Shown piece after piece: positions 33,448 to 42,728 of a stretch of DNA of 64,000 bases (positions are counted from its first letter, which is position 1; each line of letters starts with the position of its first letter). Source of the stretch: Bradyrhizobium sp. KBS0727 (GTDB lineage Bacteria > Pseudomonadota > Alphaproteobacteria > Rhizobiales > Xanthobacteraceae); assembly GCF_005937885.2 (NCBI RefSeq), contig NZ_CP042176.1:6567501-6631500 (forward strand), written 5' to 3'. The notes beneath the pieces were generated by a model. The model did no database searches and was not told the DNA's origin. It saw nothing but the letters and a program-made list of their open reading frames with translations. A program made the position numbers and the translations under genes.

Positions 33448-34536
33448 TCACGCATCAAACATGATCACACTGCGCAGCGTCTTGCCGGCCTTCATGTTGG
33501 CAAAGCCCTCGTTGATCTCGGAAAGCTTCAGCTTGGCCGAAATCCAGTCTTCCAGATGCAGCTTGCCGCGCATGTAGAATTCGATGAGCCGGGGCATGTC
33601 GACGCGGAAATGGTTGGAACCCATCGACGAACCCTGGATCCGGCGCTCGCGCAGGAAATCGAAGCCGTGCAACTCGATCTTCTGGCCGAACGGGATCATG
33701 CCGACAATGGTCGCGGTGCCGCCGGCCGCCAGCATGGCGAACGACTGTTCCGCGGTATCTTTCCGTCCCAGCACTTCAAAGGAGTGCTGCACGCCGCCAT
33801 TGGTGAGGTCGCGGACCTGCTGCACGACGTCGCCGTTGCGGGGATCGACGATGTCGGTAGCACCGAGCTTGGTGGCAAGCTGCAGCTTGGCCGGGTTGGT
33901 ATCGATCGCGATGATGCGGCCGGCACCGGCAATCGCCGCACCGTTGATCGCGGCCATGCCGACGCCGCCGCAGCCGATCACCGCCACAGTCTCACCCGCC
34001 GTGACCTTGGCCGTGTTGACCACCGCGCCATAGCCGGTGATGACGCCGCAGCCGATCAGCGCCGCCAACTCCAGCGGCATGTCTTTCCGGATTTTGACGA
34101 TGGCGTTTTCGTGCACCAGCATCTGCTCGGCGAACGACGACAGGTTGAGGAACTGGTTGAGTTTCTCCGAGCGCGCCCAGGACAGCCGGTTGGAAGCGCC
34201 CGGCAGCATTTTTACGGTGGTGTCGGTGCACAGCACGGTGCGGCCGGTGGTGCAGTTGTCGCAGGTGCCGCAGAACACCGACAGGCATGTCACGACGTGA
34301 TCGCCGGGCTTCACATAGGTGACATCGGAGCCGACCTTCTCGACGACTCCGGCGGATTCGTGACCGAGCACCGCGGGCAGCGGGTGCGGATACAGCCCTT
34401 CCATGAAGTGCAGGTCGGAGTGACAGAGGCCGGCGACGCGGGTGCGGATCAGGACTTCGCGCGGACCGGGATTCGGCACGCTGACATCCTCGATCTGCAG
34501 CGGCTTGTTGACTTCAAACAGTACGGCGGCCTTCAT
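33448..34536 (-). CDS. Zinc-dependent alcohol dehydrogenase
   Basis: Medium-chain dehydrogenase of 362 residues. Catalytic zinc ligands are Cys38 (GLCHSDLH), His59 (LGHESAGVVE) and the Cys in ALIGCGVITGYGA; structural zinc ligands are Cys89, 92, 95 and 103. The NAD motif is VAVIGCGGVGMAAING. It oxidises an alcohol or reduces an aldehyde with NAD. It lies 54 bp after an AidB-like dehydrogenase gene, and both may be one operon. Confidence 0.92.
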   Translation of the reverse strand: MKAAVLFEVNKPLQIEDVSVPNPGPREVLIRTRVAGLCHSDLHFMEGLYPHPLPAVLGHESAGVVEKVGSDVTYVKPGDHVVTCLSVFCGTCDNCTTGRTVLCTDTTVKMLPGASNRLSWARSEKLNQFLNLSSFAEQMLVHENAIVKIRKDMPLELAALIGCGVITGYGAVVNTAKVTAGETVAVIGCGGVGMAAINGAAIAGAGRIIAIDTNPAKLQLATKLGATDIVDPRNGDVVQQVRDLTNGGVQHSFEVLGRKDTAEQSFAMLAAGGTATIVGMIPFGQKIELHGFDFLRERRIQGSSMGSNHFRVDMPRLIEFYMRGKLHLEDWISAKLKLSEINEGFANMKAGKTLRSVIMFDA

Positions 34537-34590
34537 GGGTACTCCCTTTATTTTATGTTTCTTGAACCGGAACGGGTGTCGGCAAGCAGC

Positions 34591-36372
34591 CTACGCTGCC
34601 GTAAGCAATTCGCCAACCTCGGCCATGCCGATGGCGCGCTCGCCGAGCAGGTGGCCGGTGATCGCACGTTGCGCGGCACTTTCCGTCAGCTGGAATGGAT
34701 CGCCCGGGGACACGCGATGGTCGATCACCATGCGCGACAGCAACAGGCGCCGCGCGTCGCCGCGCATCTCGTGGATGCGGCCGCCTTCCCAGGCCAGCGC
34801 GACCGCGCTGGCGACATGATACAGAAGACTGGTCGCGCGCCGGGCGTCGCCCTCATTGTCGGAACGGGCGGCGACTTCGCGGGCAAAGCCGATGGCGCGG
34901 TCGGCAAGGTCGCCGAGCCGCTTGCGCCAGGCCTGCGGCACATTGGCGCTGTCGTCGAGCCGGGCGTGCAGGTCGGCGGCGAGCGCGCTATCCGCGCCGT
35001 GGCGGCCGACCGCGCGTTTCAGCGCATCGATCGCGACGATGTTACCGGTGCCTTCCCAGATCGAACCGAGATGGGCGTCGCGCAGCAACCGCGCAGTGGC
35101 GAACTCCTCGATATAACCGATGCCGCCGCGCATCTCCAAGGCATCGCCGCAGACCTTGCGGGCGTCGCGGGTGGCGCGGAATTTCAGGGTCGGGGTCAGG
35201 ATGCGCAATAGCGCCGCCGCATCCTGGCTGCCGGCCTCGGCACGATCCAGCGCATCGGAGGTAAGGAAGCTCATCGACAGCGCCTGCTCGGTCGGCAGCA
35301 TGATCTTCATCAACTGGCGCCGCGCCAGCGGCAGGTCGATGATGCGCTGGCCGAACACGACGCGGTTTCTCGCCACCGTCATCGCGTCATGATGTGCGCG
35401 TCGCATCAGCGCGGTGGATTTGACGCCGTTGGAGAGCCTGGACGAATTGACCATCTCGGCCATCTGCACGAAGCCGCGATCGAGCTTGCCGACCGCGTAC
35501 GCAATCGCGCCTTCCAGCTTGATCTCGCCGGAGGCCATCGAGCGGGTGCCGAGCTTGTCCTTCAGGCGAACGATCCTGTAGTGATTTTGCGAACCGTCCT
35601 CCAGCCGCCGCGGCATCAGGAACAGGCCGACGCCGCGCGTGCCGGGGCCGGCACCTTCCGGCCGCGCCAGCAGCATCACCACTTCGGCGTCTGCATTGGA
35701 GCAGAACCATTTCTCGCCGGTGAGTCGCCAGTGATCGCCTTCCTGCACGGCTGTCGTGGTCAGCGTGCCGACATCGGAGCCGCCTTCCTTCTCGGTCATG
35801 AACTGACCGCCCTGGGTCAGCTTGCTCATGTCGGTCTGGGTCAGGCCGTCGAGATAGCGCGCCTTCAGGGCGTCGCTGCCGAAATTATTCAAGAGCTTTG
35901 CGCAACCGTCGGTGACGTTGATCGGGCAGCCCATGCCGAATTCCGTCTGGTTGAACAGGAACGTAAAGGCGTGCTTGGCGACGACGGGATACTTGTCCGG
36001 CCAGCCCATGATGCCCTTGCGGATCGACATCGCGTGAATGCCGAACTCACCGAAGGCGGCCTTCTCCAGTTCGCGATAGGCCGGATGATATTCGATGTAC
36101 TGGGAATCGCGTCCGAACCGGTCGCGCTGATGCAGCACCGGCGTGTGCCGGTCGGCCAGCCGCGCGCATTCGTCGAGGTAGCCGCCGGCCAGTCCGCCGA
36201 GGCGATCGAGATGCGGCTCGATATGGCGAAACAGCGCATCGGGAAGATGCAGCTTGAGCAGATCCGTCAGCGCCGGATCGGCTCGGTAGAAATTCATCCC
36301 CGTCGTGTCCGGTGCGAGCAAGCCCGGTTGGTTGGCCGAGGCTGCCGCGCGTTCCTGCTTGAGTGGCTGCAT
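34591..36372 (-). CDS. AidB-like acyl-CoA dehydrogenase
   Basis: Predicted 593-residue protein, larger than ordinary acyl-CoA dehydrogenases and similar in plan to AidB. FMTEKEGGSDVGTLTTTAV, FCSNADAEVVMLLARPEGAG and GGIGYIEEFATARLLRDAHL are AidB-type blocks; SIWEGTGNIVAIDAL keeps the catalytic-type Glu. AidB proteins protect against alkylating agents and bind DNA in E. coli; a metabolic role is also possible. I choose ATG 36372, with AAGGG 6 nt upstream, over ATG 36408. Confidence 0.85.
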   Translation of the reverse strand: MQPLKQERAAASANQPGLLAPDTTGMNFYRADPALTDLLKLHLPDALFRHIEPHLDRLGGLAGGYLDECARLADRHTPVLHQRDRFGRDSQYIEYHPAYRELEKAAFGEFGIHAMSIRKGIMGWPDKYPVVAKHAFTFLFNQTEFGMGCPINVTDGCAKLLNNFGSDALKARYLDGLTQTDMSKLTQGGQFMTEKEGGSDVGTLTTTAVQEGDHWRLTGEKWFCSNADAEVVMLLARPEGAGPGTRGVGLFLMPRRLEDGSQNHYRIVRLKDKLGTRSMASGEIKLEGAIAYAVGKLDRGFVQMAEMVNSSRLSNGVKSTALMRRAHHDAMTVARNRVVFGQRIIDLPLARRQLMKIMLPTEQALSMSFLTSDALDRAEAGSQDAAALLRILTPTLKFRATRDARKVCGDALEMRGGIGYIEEFATARLLRDAHLGSIWEGTGNIVAIDALKRAVGRHGADSALAADLHARLDDSANVPQAWRKRLGDLADRAIGFAREVAARSDNEGDARRATSLLYHVASAVALAWEGGRIHEMRGDARRLLLSRMVIDHRVSPGDPFQLTESAAQRAITGHLLGERAIGMAEVGELLTAA

Positions 36373-36462
36373 TTTTAGCCCTTGTTCGTTCCGCCCGAAA
36401 TTGATCATCTACCGATAACGCAGGCGATCACGCCGTCAACAACCATAATTGGAGGACCACCC

Positions 36463-37476
36463 ATGGTGGATAAGGATCTGGCGGACGGATATCGCGTCAT
36501 CGGCGCCGAAATGTCGCCCTACTCCGTCAAGGTCCGCTCCTATTTCCGCTACAAGGGAATTCCGCATCAATGGGTCTTGCGCAATGCGGCAAGCCAGCCG
36601 GAATTCGAGAAATTCGCCAAGATGCCGATCATCCCGCTGGTGGTGACGCCTGACGGTACTGGCATCCAGGATTCCACGCCGATCATCGACCGGATCGAAA
36701 AGCTTCACCCCGATCCGTCGGTCCATCCCAGCGAGCCCGTCACGCAGTTCATCTCCGCGCTGATCGAGGAGTTCGGCGATGAGTGGGGCAACAAATGGAT
36801 GTTCCACTACCGTTGGGCCCGTGACGTCGATCAGATCTCCTCGGCCGGACGCATTGCGCGGATGCGCGCGCCTGGGGCCAGCGAGCAGGAGCATGACGCG
36901 TTTACAGCGCAGGTGCGGGCACGCATGGTCGACCGGGTCTGGTTCGTCGGCTCGAATGCCACGACCGCGCCGCAGATCGAGGCCGGCTTCCGGGAAATGC
37001 TCGGGTTGCTCGACGCGCATCTGGCAACGCGTCGCTACTTGTTCGGCGGACGGCCGGCCTACGGCGATTTCGGTCTCTGGGGGCAGTTCTATGAGATGTG
37101 GACCGATCCGACCGTGGGCGCCTTGATCGGCGGCAACGCGCCGCATGTGCTCGACTGGGTGCACCGCATGCTGTGGCCACGCAACGAAGGCGCGTTCGAA
37201 ACATGGACCGCGCTGGCGCCGACCCTGATGCCGATCCTGACTAAACAGGTCGGGCGGCAATTCTGGACCTGGACGCTGGCCAACGAGAAGGCGCTGGCGG
37301 AAGGCAAGGACGAATTCAGCGTCCCGCTCGGCGACAAGGTCTGGATCCAGAAGCCGCAAAAATATCACGCCCGCTCGCTCGGCATGCTGCGCGCGAAATA
37401 CGCCGAGATAGCCGACAAGCGGGATCTCGACCTGATCCTCGCCGCGGCAGGTTGCCTCGCTGGATTGCGCGCCTAG
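36463..37476 (+). CDS. Glutathione S-transferase family protein
   Basis: Predicted 337-residue protein, long for the family. An N-terminal thioredoxin-like domain (about 10-90: AEMSPYSVKVRSYFRYKGIP, FAKMPIIPLVVTPDGTGIQD) is followed by an all-helical domain with FGGRPAYGDFGLWGQFYEMW. The frame is open upstream to 36382, but GGAGG at 36451 fixes the ATG at 36463. It is divergent from the AidB-like gene and followed by SDR and hydratase genes on the same strand. Confidence 0.82.
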   Translation: MVDKDLADGYRVIGAEMSPYSVKVRSYFRYKGIPHQWVLRNAASQPEFEKFAKMPIIPLVVTPDGTGIQDSTPIIDRIEKLHPDPSVHPSEPVTQFISALIEEFGDEWGNKWMFHYRWARDVDQISSAGRIARMRAPGASEQEHDAFTAQVRARMVDRVWFVGSNATTAPQIEAGFREMLGLLDAHLATRRYLFGGRPAYGDFGLWGQFYEMWTDPTVGALIGGNAPHVLDWVHRMLWPRNEGAFETWTALAPTLMPILTKQVGRQFWTWTLANEKALAEGKDEFSVPLGDKVWIQKPQKYHARSLGMLRAKYAEIADKRDLDLILAAAGCLAGLRA

Positions 37477-37510
37477 ATACCGAGTCCCTGACCACCCGAG
37501 GAACGCTCCC

Positions 37511-38212
37511 ATGGAAATGCCGAAGTACAAGAACGCGCTGATCGTTGGCGCCGGAGAAGGCCTGAGTGCATCGCTGGCGCGTCTGTTCGCGCGCGAAGGC
37601 ATCAAGGTCGCGCTCGCCGCCCGAAAGATCGAAAAGCTCGGCGCGCTCTGCACCGAGACCGGCGCCCGCGCCTTTGCCTGCGACGCCACCAGCGCTGAGG
37701 ATGTCGAGCGGCTGTTCGGCCTGGTCGAACGCGAAATCGGCGTACCTGACCTCGTCGTCTACAACGCCAGCGGGCGGGCCCGCGGCGCCTTCGTCGATCT
37801 GGTGCCATCAGACGTCGCGCAGGCGATCGCGGTTTCGGCGTTCGGTGGCTTTCTGGTGGCGCAGCAGGCGGTGCAGCGCATGCTGCCCAACAAGCACGGC
37901 GCCATCCTGTTCACCGGCGCGTCCGCCAGCGTCAAGGGCTATGCGCAATCGGCGCCGTTCGCGATGGGCAAGTTCGCGCTGCGGGGGCTCGCCCAGAGCA
38001 TGGCGCGCGAACTGTCGCCGCTGGGCATCCACATCGCGCACTTCGTCATCGACGGCGGTATCCGCAGCGCAGCCCGAACCGAGTCCGCCGACCGTCCGGA
38101 CTCGATGCTCGATCCCGATGCCATTGCATTGAGCTACTGGAATGTGCTGCAACAGCCACGCAGCGCCTGGAGCTGGGAGCTGGAGCTGCGGCCGTGGGTC
38201 GAGAAGTTTTAG
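37511..38212 (+). CDS. Short-chain dehydrogenase-like protein lacking the catalytic Tyr
   Basis: Protein of 233 residues with a Rossmann fold. The nucleotide motif is altered (VGAGEGLSASLARLFARE: the last Gly of TGxxxGxG is Ser), and NASG is kept. At the active site the family's YxxxK reads FAMGK in SAPFAMGKFALRGLAQSMAR, so the catalytic Tyr is Phe, while Ser is present in TGASASVKGYAQ. Redox activity is doubtful; it may be a non-oxidoreductase SDR or use another residue. It starts 34 bp after the GST gene. Confidence 0.83.
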   Translation: MEMPKYKNALIVGAGEGLSASLARLFAREGIKVALAARKIEKLGALCTETGARAFACDATSAEDVERLFGLVEREIGVPDLVVYNASGRARGAFVDLVPSDVAQAIAVSAFGGFLVAQQAVQRMLPNKHGAILFTGASASVKGYAQSAPFAMGKFALRGLAQSMARELSPLGIHIAHFVIDGGIRSAARTESADRPDSMLDPDAIALSYWNVLQQPRSAWSWELELRPWVEKF

Positions 38213-38228
38213 AGCGAATAACCATCAC

Positions 38229-38310
38229 CGTCATTCCGGGGCGCATCGAAGATGCGAACCCGGAATCTCGAGATTCCGGGTCTGGTCCTTCGGACCATCC
38301 CGGAATGACG
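38229..38310. repeat. Dispersed palindromic repeat, family A (copy 2)
   Basis: Same element as at 1810-1891, beginning CGTCATTCCGGGGCGCATCG. The hairpins CCCGGAATCTCGAGATTCCG and TGGTCCTTCGGACCA are conserved, while the first arm differs by compensated changes (CATCGAAGATG). Confidence 0.8.
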
Positions 38311-38335
38311 GGCCAAATAAGAAACTGGGGGAATC

Positions 38336-39166
38336 ATGACCATCGAGACCAAGATCGACACCGGCACCGACGAACTGCTGTGCGTGATCCGCGACCGCGT
38401 CGCCATCATCACGCTGAACCGGCCCGAGGCGCGCAACGCGATGTCGGATAATCTGACGCCGGCCTTGCGCAACATGATCAAGTCGTGCGGCGAGAATCCC
38501 GATGTCGGCGTGCTGCTGCTGACCGGCGCCGGCACGGCGTTCTGCGCTGGCGGCAACGTCAAGGGCATGGGCGCGAACCGCGACAAGAAGAAGCTGGAAA
38601 TGTCCGCTGACGAGAGAGTCGCCGACCTGCAGGAGCGGCAACGTCTGCTGACCGGTGCGTTGGTCTCGGTGCGCAAGCCGACCATTGCCGCCCTGCCCGG
38701 CCCCGCGGTCGGCGCAGGATTGGCGCTGGCGATGGCCTGCGACATGCGGATCGCCGCGCAATCGGCCTTCCTTTCCACCGGCTATCTCAAGGTGGGCCTG
38801 AGCGGCGATTACGGTATCGCCTGGCTGCTGACGCGGCTGGTCGGCACCTCGCGCGCGCGGGAACTGATGTTCACCTGCGAACGGGTCGACGCTTCGAGGT
38901 GCGAAGCCATCGGCCTTGTCAATCGCGTGGTGCCGGACGACAGGCTACAGGCGGAGGCTTTCGCGCTCGCCAAATCGATCGCCGACGGACCGACGATCGC
39001 GATCCGCTACATGAAGGACAATCTCGACGAAGCCTTGATGTTCGACTTCGCCACCGCGCGCGACCACGAGGCCGAACGCATGATCCGCTGCCAGGTGACC
39101 GCGGATCACAAGGAGGCCGTGCAGGCGTTTGTGGAGAAGCGCAAGGCGGTGTTCAAGGGCGCTTGA
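38336..39166 (+). CDS. Enoyl-CoA hydratase/isomerase family protein
   Basis: Crotonase-fold protein of 276 residues: LTGAGTAFCAGGNVKGMG (first oxyanion loop) and LPGPAVGAGLALAMACDMRI (second). The acidic active-site position is Asp (VGLSGDYGIAWLLTRLVG). It is the third crotonase in the window. It follows the SDR-like gene on the same strand, with a repeat in between, so co-transcription is uncertain. Confidence 0.88.
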   Translation: MTIETKIDTGTDELLCVIRDRVAIITLNRPEARNAMSDNLTPALRNMIKSCGENPDVGVLLLTGAGTAFCAGGNVKGMGANRDKKKLEMSADERVADLQERQRLLTGALVSVRKPTIAALPGPAVGAGLALAMACDMRIAAQSAFLSTGYLKVGLSGDYGIAWLLTRLVGTSRARELMFTCERVDASRCEAIGLVNRVVPDDRLQAEAFALAKSIADGPTIAIRYMKDNLDEALMFDFATARDHEAERMIRCQVTADHKEAVQAFVEKRKAVFKGA

Positions 39167-39216
39167 GGCATCGATCGCGCCAGTCCGCGACCCGGCCGAT
39201 CGGATACGGAGAAAAT

Positions 39217-39248
39217 AGCCCGGTTCCGGTTACCGCCAGAACCGGGCT
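39217..39248. terminator. Hairpin, probable terminator
   Basis: AGCCCGGTTC (39217-39226) pairs with GAACCGGGCT (39239-39248), a perfect 10-bp stem between convergent genes. No long T run follows, so Rho-independent function is uncertain. The arm sequence resembles the hairpin at 9220-9246. Confidence 0.5.
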
Positions 39249-39257
39249 TAGTTCCTG

Positions 39258-39881
39258 TCAGCTCGCAAGAGGAGGGATTGCGAGCTGGCGGGAGGCGGCG
39301 GCGAGTTTCCAGCTTGCGCAGGGAATTTCGCGCGGCTGGATATCGATCTGTTTTTCGAAGCGCACCAGCTTCCAGTCGCCGGGGCTGGGCATGAAGGCGT
39401 AGCCGGCCTTGCGGGCAAGGCCGATCATCTGTTCGTTGGAGCGCAGGGTGTCGCCAAAAATCCGTTCCGCGCCGAACGACGCCGCGCGGCATTCGAGATT
39501 TTTCAACAGCGCCTTGCCGATGCCGTGACCCTGCCAGCGGTCGTCGATCGACAGGCCGAATTCGATGCTGGAAGTCTCGGCATGGAAGGCGTAGCGAACT
39601 TCGCCGACGATGGTCTCGTATCCGTCGAACATCATGGTCGCGACCGCACTGAACTGCTCGGCCTCGCCGACATGGATAAAGTGTTCGAGCAGGGTCGGCG
39701 GCAACTCGCCCATCGCGCCGAGGAAGCGGTTGTAACGGGAGCGGGTCGTCAGCGAACGGAAATAGGCCTGTAGCGGCCCGGCGTCGCGCGGCTCGACGAA
39801 GCGCACGGTGACCGCATCGCCGCTACGCGCACGCAGCGTGTCGGAATATTGCCTGAGATCGTCGAAACGCAGGGTGGTCAT
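39258..39881 (-). CDS. GNAT-family N-acetyltransferase
   Basis: Protein of 207 residues with the GNAT fold: strand pair FSAVATMMFDGYETIVGEVR, then EFGLSIDDRWQGHGIGKALL, which contains the acetyl-CoA pyrophosphate-binding R/Q-x-x-G-x-G motif (RWQGHGIG). MIGLARKAGYAFMPSPGDWK is the last conserved block. It acetylates an unknown amine or protein lysine; proteins of this type are often downstream in stress or acyl-CoA control. Confidence 0.87.
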   Translation of the reverse strand: MTTLRFDDLRQYSDTLRARSGDAVTVRFVEPRDAGPLQAYFRSLTTRSRYNRFLGAMGELPPTLLEHFIHVGEAEQFSAVATMMFDGYETIVGEVRYAFHAETSSIEFGLSIDDRWQGHGIGKALLKNLECRAASFGAERIFGDTLRSNEQMIGLARKAGYAFMPSPGDWKLVRFEKQIDIQPREIPCASWKLAAASRQLAIPPLAS

Positions 39882-39967
39882 GGCACGCTCTCTCGATCTT
39901 CAAAAATTCCGGATCGTCAAGAAAATCGCCGGCGTCCCTCTGATGAGGCGACGCCGGCTTGGCTGCC

Positions 39968-40171
39968 CTAGGCCTGCCAGAACGGTTTTGAGGTCTCGTA
40001 GATCGCGTCGCCCGTGGACAGGCCGATGTCGTGGAGATCCCGGTCGGACCACTGCGCCAGTTCGCGGCGCGCCTCGTAGCGCTGCCGCCAGACATGGAGG
40101 GTGTCGGCCAACTGGGCCAATACGCCCTGTCTATGATGATTTATCATCGAGTCATGTGTGAAAGTGGACAT
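39968..40171 (-). CDS. DUF1127 small protein
   Basis: Protein of 67 residues ending in the DUF1127 core RRELAQWSDRDLHDIGLSTG, an Arg-rich amphipathic helix pair. Small DUF1127 proteins in alphaproteobacteria influence phosphate, carbon or RNA metabolism and stress responses. ATG 40171 is chosen because GGAG lies 6 nt upstream; the ATG at 40183 would overlap that site. It is divergent from the tcuR gene. Confidence 0.85.
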   Translation of the reverse strand: MSTFTHDSMINHHRQGVLAQLADTLHVWRQRYEARRELAQWSDRDLHDIGLSTGDAIYETSKPFWQA

Positions 40172-40251
40172 TTGAAACTCCATTAGCTAATCTATTGCGG
40201 CCAATATCTGCCCCATCCGGCCCGTTCACAAACGACACTTTGTACCGATTC

Positions 40252-40282
40252 GCATGATATAAACTCATGCATTTGGGAATGC
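40252..40282. promoter_or_regulatory. Two adjacent palindromes upstream of tcuR
   Basis: GCATGA-N7-TCATGC (40252-40270) and GCATT-N4-AATGC (40269-40282) sit immediately before the LysR start at 40287. They overlap the probable ribosome-binding region and are candidates for LysR autoregulation. Confidence 0.5.
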
Positions 40283-40286
40283 GGAA

Positions 40287-41186
40287 ATGACTGCCAGGCT
40301 GCCCTCGCTGAATGGATTGCGCGCCTTCGAGGCCGCGGCCCGGCATTTGAGCTTCACCCAGGCGGCGTCCGAGCTGAACGTGACGCAGACCGCGATCAGC
40401 CACCAGATCAAGCGGCTGGAAGAGGAACTCGGAATTCCCTTGTTCATCCGCCAGAACCGCGCGCTGGCCCTGACGCCACAGGCCACCGATTATCTCCCCG
40501 GCATCCGCGCCGCGTTCAACGATTTGCGGCTCGCCACCGACCGGCTGTTGCGCAAGGACGACGACCGCGTGCTGACGGTCTCGACCTTGGCCTCGCTCGC
40601 CGCCAAATGGCTTTTGCCGCGGCTGACCGCGTTCCAGGACGAACATCACGGCATCGACGTGCGCATCACCACCTCGACCAGCCTGGTCGATTTCCGGCGC
40701 GACAATGTCGACGCAGCGATCCGCTACGGCCGCGGCCAGTGGCCGGGGCTGCGCGCCGACTGGCTGATGGCGGACGAACTGTTCCCGGTGTGCAGCCCGA
40801 GCCTGCTGAAGGGCAACAAGCCGCTGAAATGCCCCGAGGACCTCCGGGACCATGTGCTGCTGCACACCTCTAACGCCAACAGCGACGACTGGCGGCTGTG
40901 GCTGTGGGCGGCGGGTCTGCCGGCCGACTTTTCCAAACAGCCGGGTGTCACCTTCGACATGATCTTCATGACCGTGCAGGCCGCGATCGACGGCCTCGGC
41001 GTCGCGATGGGCCGCACCGCCTATGTGCAGGAAGACATCGCCAGGGGCCGGCTCGTGGTTCCCTTCAAGATCACGCTGCCGATCGATGCCGGCTTCTACC
41101 TGGTCTCGCCTGCGGGCCGAACGGATCCGCCGAAACTATCGGCGTTCCGGCAATGGCTGGTGGCCTCGGCCCAAGCGAAACCCTGA
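40287..41186 (+). CDS. tcuR: LysR-family regulator, probable TcuR
   Basis: Protein of 299 residues of the GcvA-like LysR group: HTH at about 18-37 (LSFTQAASELNVTQTAISHQ), then a substrate-binding-like domain with VDAAIRYGRGQWPGLRADWL. It lies directly upstream of tcuC on the same strand, next to the tricarballylate genes, so TcuR (activator of tricarballylate use in Salmonella) is the likely role. The assignment rests on context; LysR sequences alone do not define the effector. Confidence 0.75.
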   Translation: MTARLPSLNGLRAFEAAARHLSFTQAASELNVTQTAISHQIKRLEEELGIPLFIRQNRALALTPQATDYLPGIRAAFNDLRLATDRLLRKDDDRVLTVSTLASLAAKWLLPRLTAFQDEHHGIDVRITTSTSLVDFRRDNVDAAIRYGRGQWPGLRADWLMADELFPVCSPSLLKGNKPLKCPEDLRDHVLLHTSNANSDDWRLWLWAAGLPADFSKQPGVTFDMIFMTVQAAIDGLGVAMGRTAYVQEDIARGRLVVPFKITLPIDAGFYLVSPAGRTDPPKLSAFRQWLVASAQAKP

Positions 41187-41333
41187 AAATCCGGTATCCC
41201 CCGTTGCCGTGGCCGCGCTTGCGATTTGCGGTTGGTCAGGCCGCGCAGGCGTGGCAGATTGCCACACCAAGACAGGATAACTGTCTCGGCTGGCGGAATT
41301 TTCGCCGGAGTCCAAACGGGGGAAACAGCGAAC

Positions 41334-42644
41334 ATGTCGCATACGGGTAATTCGGAAACACCGCAGATCAAATCGCGTATCGGCGCCATCCTGCGCGCCA
41401 CCAGCGGCAATTTCCTCGAGCAGTTCGACTTCTTCCTGTTCGGCTTTTACGCGTCCTACATCGCCAAGGCGTTCTTCCCGTCAGAGAACGAGACCGCCGC
41501 TCTGCTCAACACCTTCGGCGTATTCTGGCTGGGCGCCCTGATGCGTCCAGTCGGCGCAATCGTGCTCGGCGCCTATATCGACCGGATCGGCCGCCGCAAG
41601 GGGCTCATTGTCACGCTGGCGATCATGGCACTCGGCACGGTAACGATCGCCTTCTGTCCGACCTATGCTACCATCGGCGTGGCCGCTCCGGCCATCGTGC
41701 TGATCGGCCGCCTGCTGCAGGGCTTCTCTGCCGGTGTCGAACTTGGCGGCGTGTCGGTCTACCTCGCGGAGATTTCCACCCCCGGAAACCGCGGCTTCTA
41801 CACCTCGTTCCAGTCCGCCAGCCAGCAGGTCGCGATCTTCGTCGCCGCGATCATCGGCTTCGCGTTGAGCGAGGCCATGCCGGCGGCAACCGTGGCGGCA
41901 TGGGGATGGCGAATTCCGTTCTTCATCGGCTGCCTGATCATTCCCTTCATTTTCTTCCTGCGGCGGACGCTGGAGGAAACGCCGGCGTTCCTGGCGATGA
42001 AGAAGCACCCGAGCACGTCGGAAGTCTTCAGCTCGGCGGCGGTCAACTGGAAGATCATCGTGCTCGGCATGATGATGGCCGTCCTGACCACCACGACCTT
42101 CTACTTCGTCACCGTCTACACGCCGACCTTTGGCAAGACGGTGCTGAAGCTCTCGACGCAGGAGGCCCTGATCGTCACCCTTCTGGTGGCGGTCATGAAT
42201 TTCATCTGGAATCCGGTCGGCGGCGCGGTATCCGACCGTATCGGCCGCAAGCCGGTGCTGCTGACGATTGCCTGCCTATCGTTGGTGACAGCCTACCCCG
42301 CGCTGCACTGGCTTGTCGCCGCGCCGACCTTCGGCAAGATGCTGGCGGTCGAAATGATGTTCTCGTTCTATTTCGGCGTCTACAGCGGCACCATGCTCGG
42401 CGCGCTGGTCGAGGTGGTGCCGGCGCATGTCCGCACCACCTGTTTCTCGCTGGCCTTTGCGCTTGCCGCCGGCCTGTTCGGCACCTTCACGCCGTTTGCC
42501 TCGACCTGGCTGATCGACCATACCGGCGACAAGGCCGCTCCCGGCTACTGGCTGATGTGTGCGGCCACGCTCGGCATCGTCGCGGCCCTCATCATCTATC
42601 GCGGCGGCAAGACCATCGCGACCCGAGACGTCGTTCCCGCATAA
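41334..42644 (+). CDS. tcuC: Tricarballylate/citrate-proton symporter (MFS)
   Basis: Protein of 436 residues with 12 predicted membrane helices, of the metabolite:H+ symporter family: GNFLEQFDFFLFGFYASYIA at helix 1, DRIGRRKG in loop 2-3, GRLLQGFSAGVELGGVSVYL in helix 4-5 and DRIGRKPVL in loop 8-9. It resembles citrate-proton symporters, and its place before tcuA indicates tricarballylate uptake. The frame is open upstream to 41226; ATG 41334 fits the family N-terminus. Confidence 0.87.
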   Translation: MSHTGNSETPQIKSRIGAILRATSGNFLEQFDFFLFGFYASYIAKAFFPSENETAALLNTFGVFWLGALMRPVGAIVLGAYIDRIGRRKGLIVTLAIMALGTVTIAFCPTYATIGVAAPAIVLIGRLLQGFSAGVELGGVSVYLAEISTPGNRGFYTSFQSASQQVAIFVAAIIGFALSEAMPAATVAAWGWRIPFFIGCLIIPFIFFLRRTLEETPAFLAMKKHPSTSEVFSSAAVNWKIIVLGMMMAVLTTTTFYFVTVYTPTFGKTVLKLSTQEALIVTLLVAVMNFIWNPVGGAVSDRIGRKPVLLTIACLSLVTAYPALHWLVAAPTFGKMLAVEMMFSFYFGVYSGTMLGALVEVVPAHVRTTCFSLAFALAAGLFGTFTPFASTWLIDHTGDKAAPGYWLMCAATLGIVAALIIYRGGKTIATRDVVPA

Positions 42645-42658
42645 GCCTCGCGCGAAAT

Positions 42659-42688
42659 CGCCGGGCAAGCCGACGCGCTTGCCCGGCG
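42659..42688 (+). terminator. 12-bp hairpin between tcuC and tcuA
   Basis: CGCCGGGCAAGC (42659-42670), loop CGACGC, GCTTGCCCGGCG (42677-42688): a perfect stem 15 bp after the tcuC stop. The T run is weak (GTTTGATTT), so partial termination or mRNA stabilisation is as likely as full termination. Confidence 0.55.
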
Positions 42689-42728
42689 GCACGTTTGATT
42701 TCCATGCAAATGACGATAACAAGAGCGC

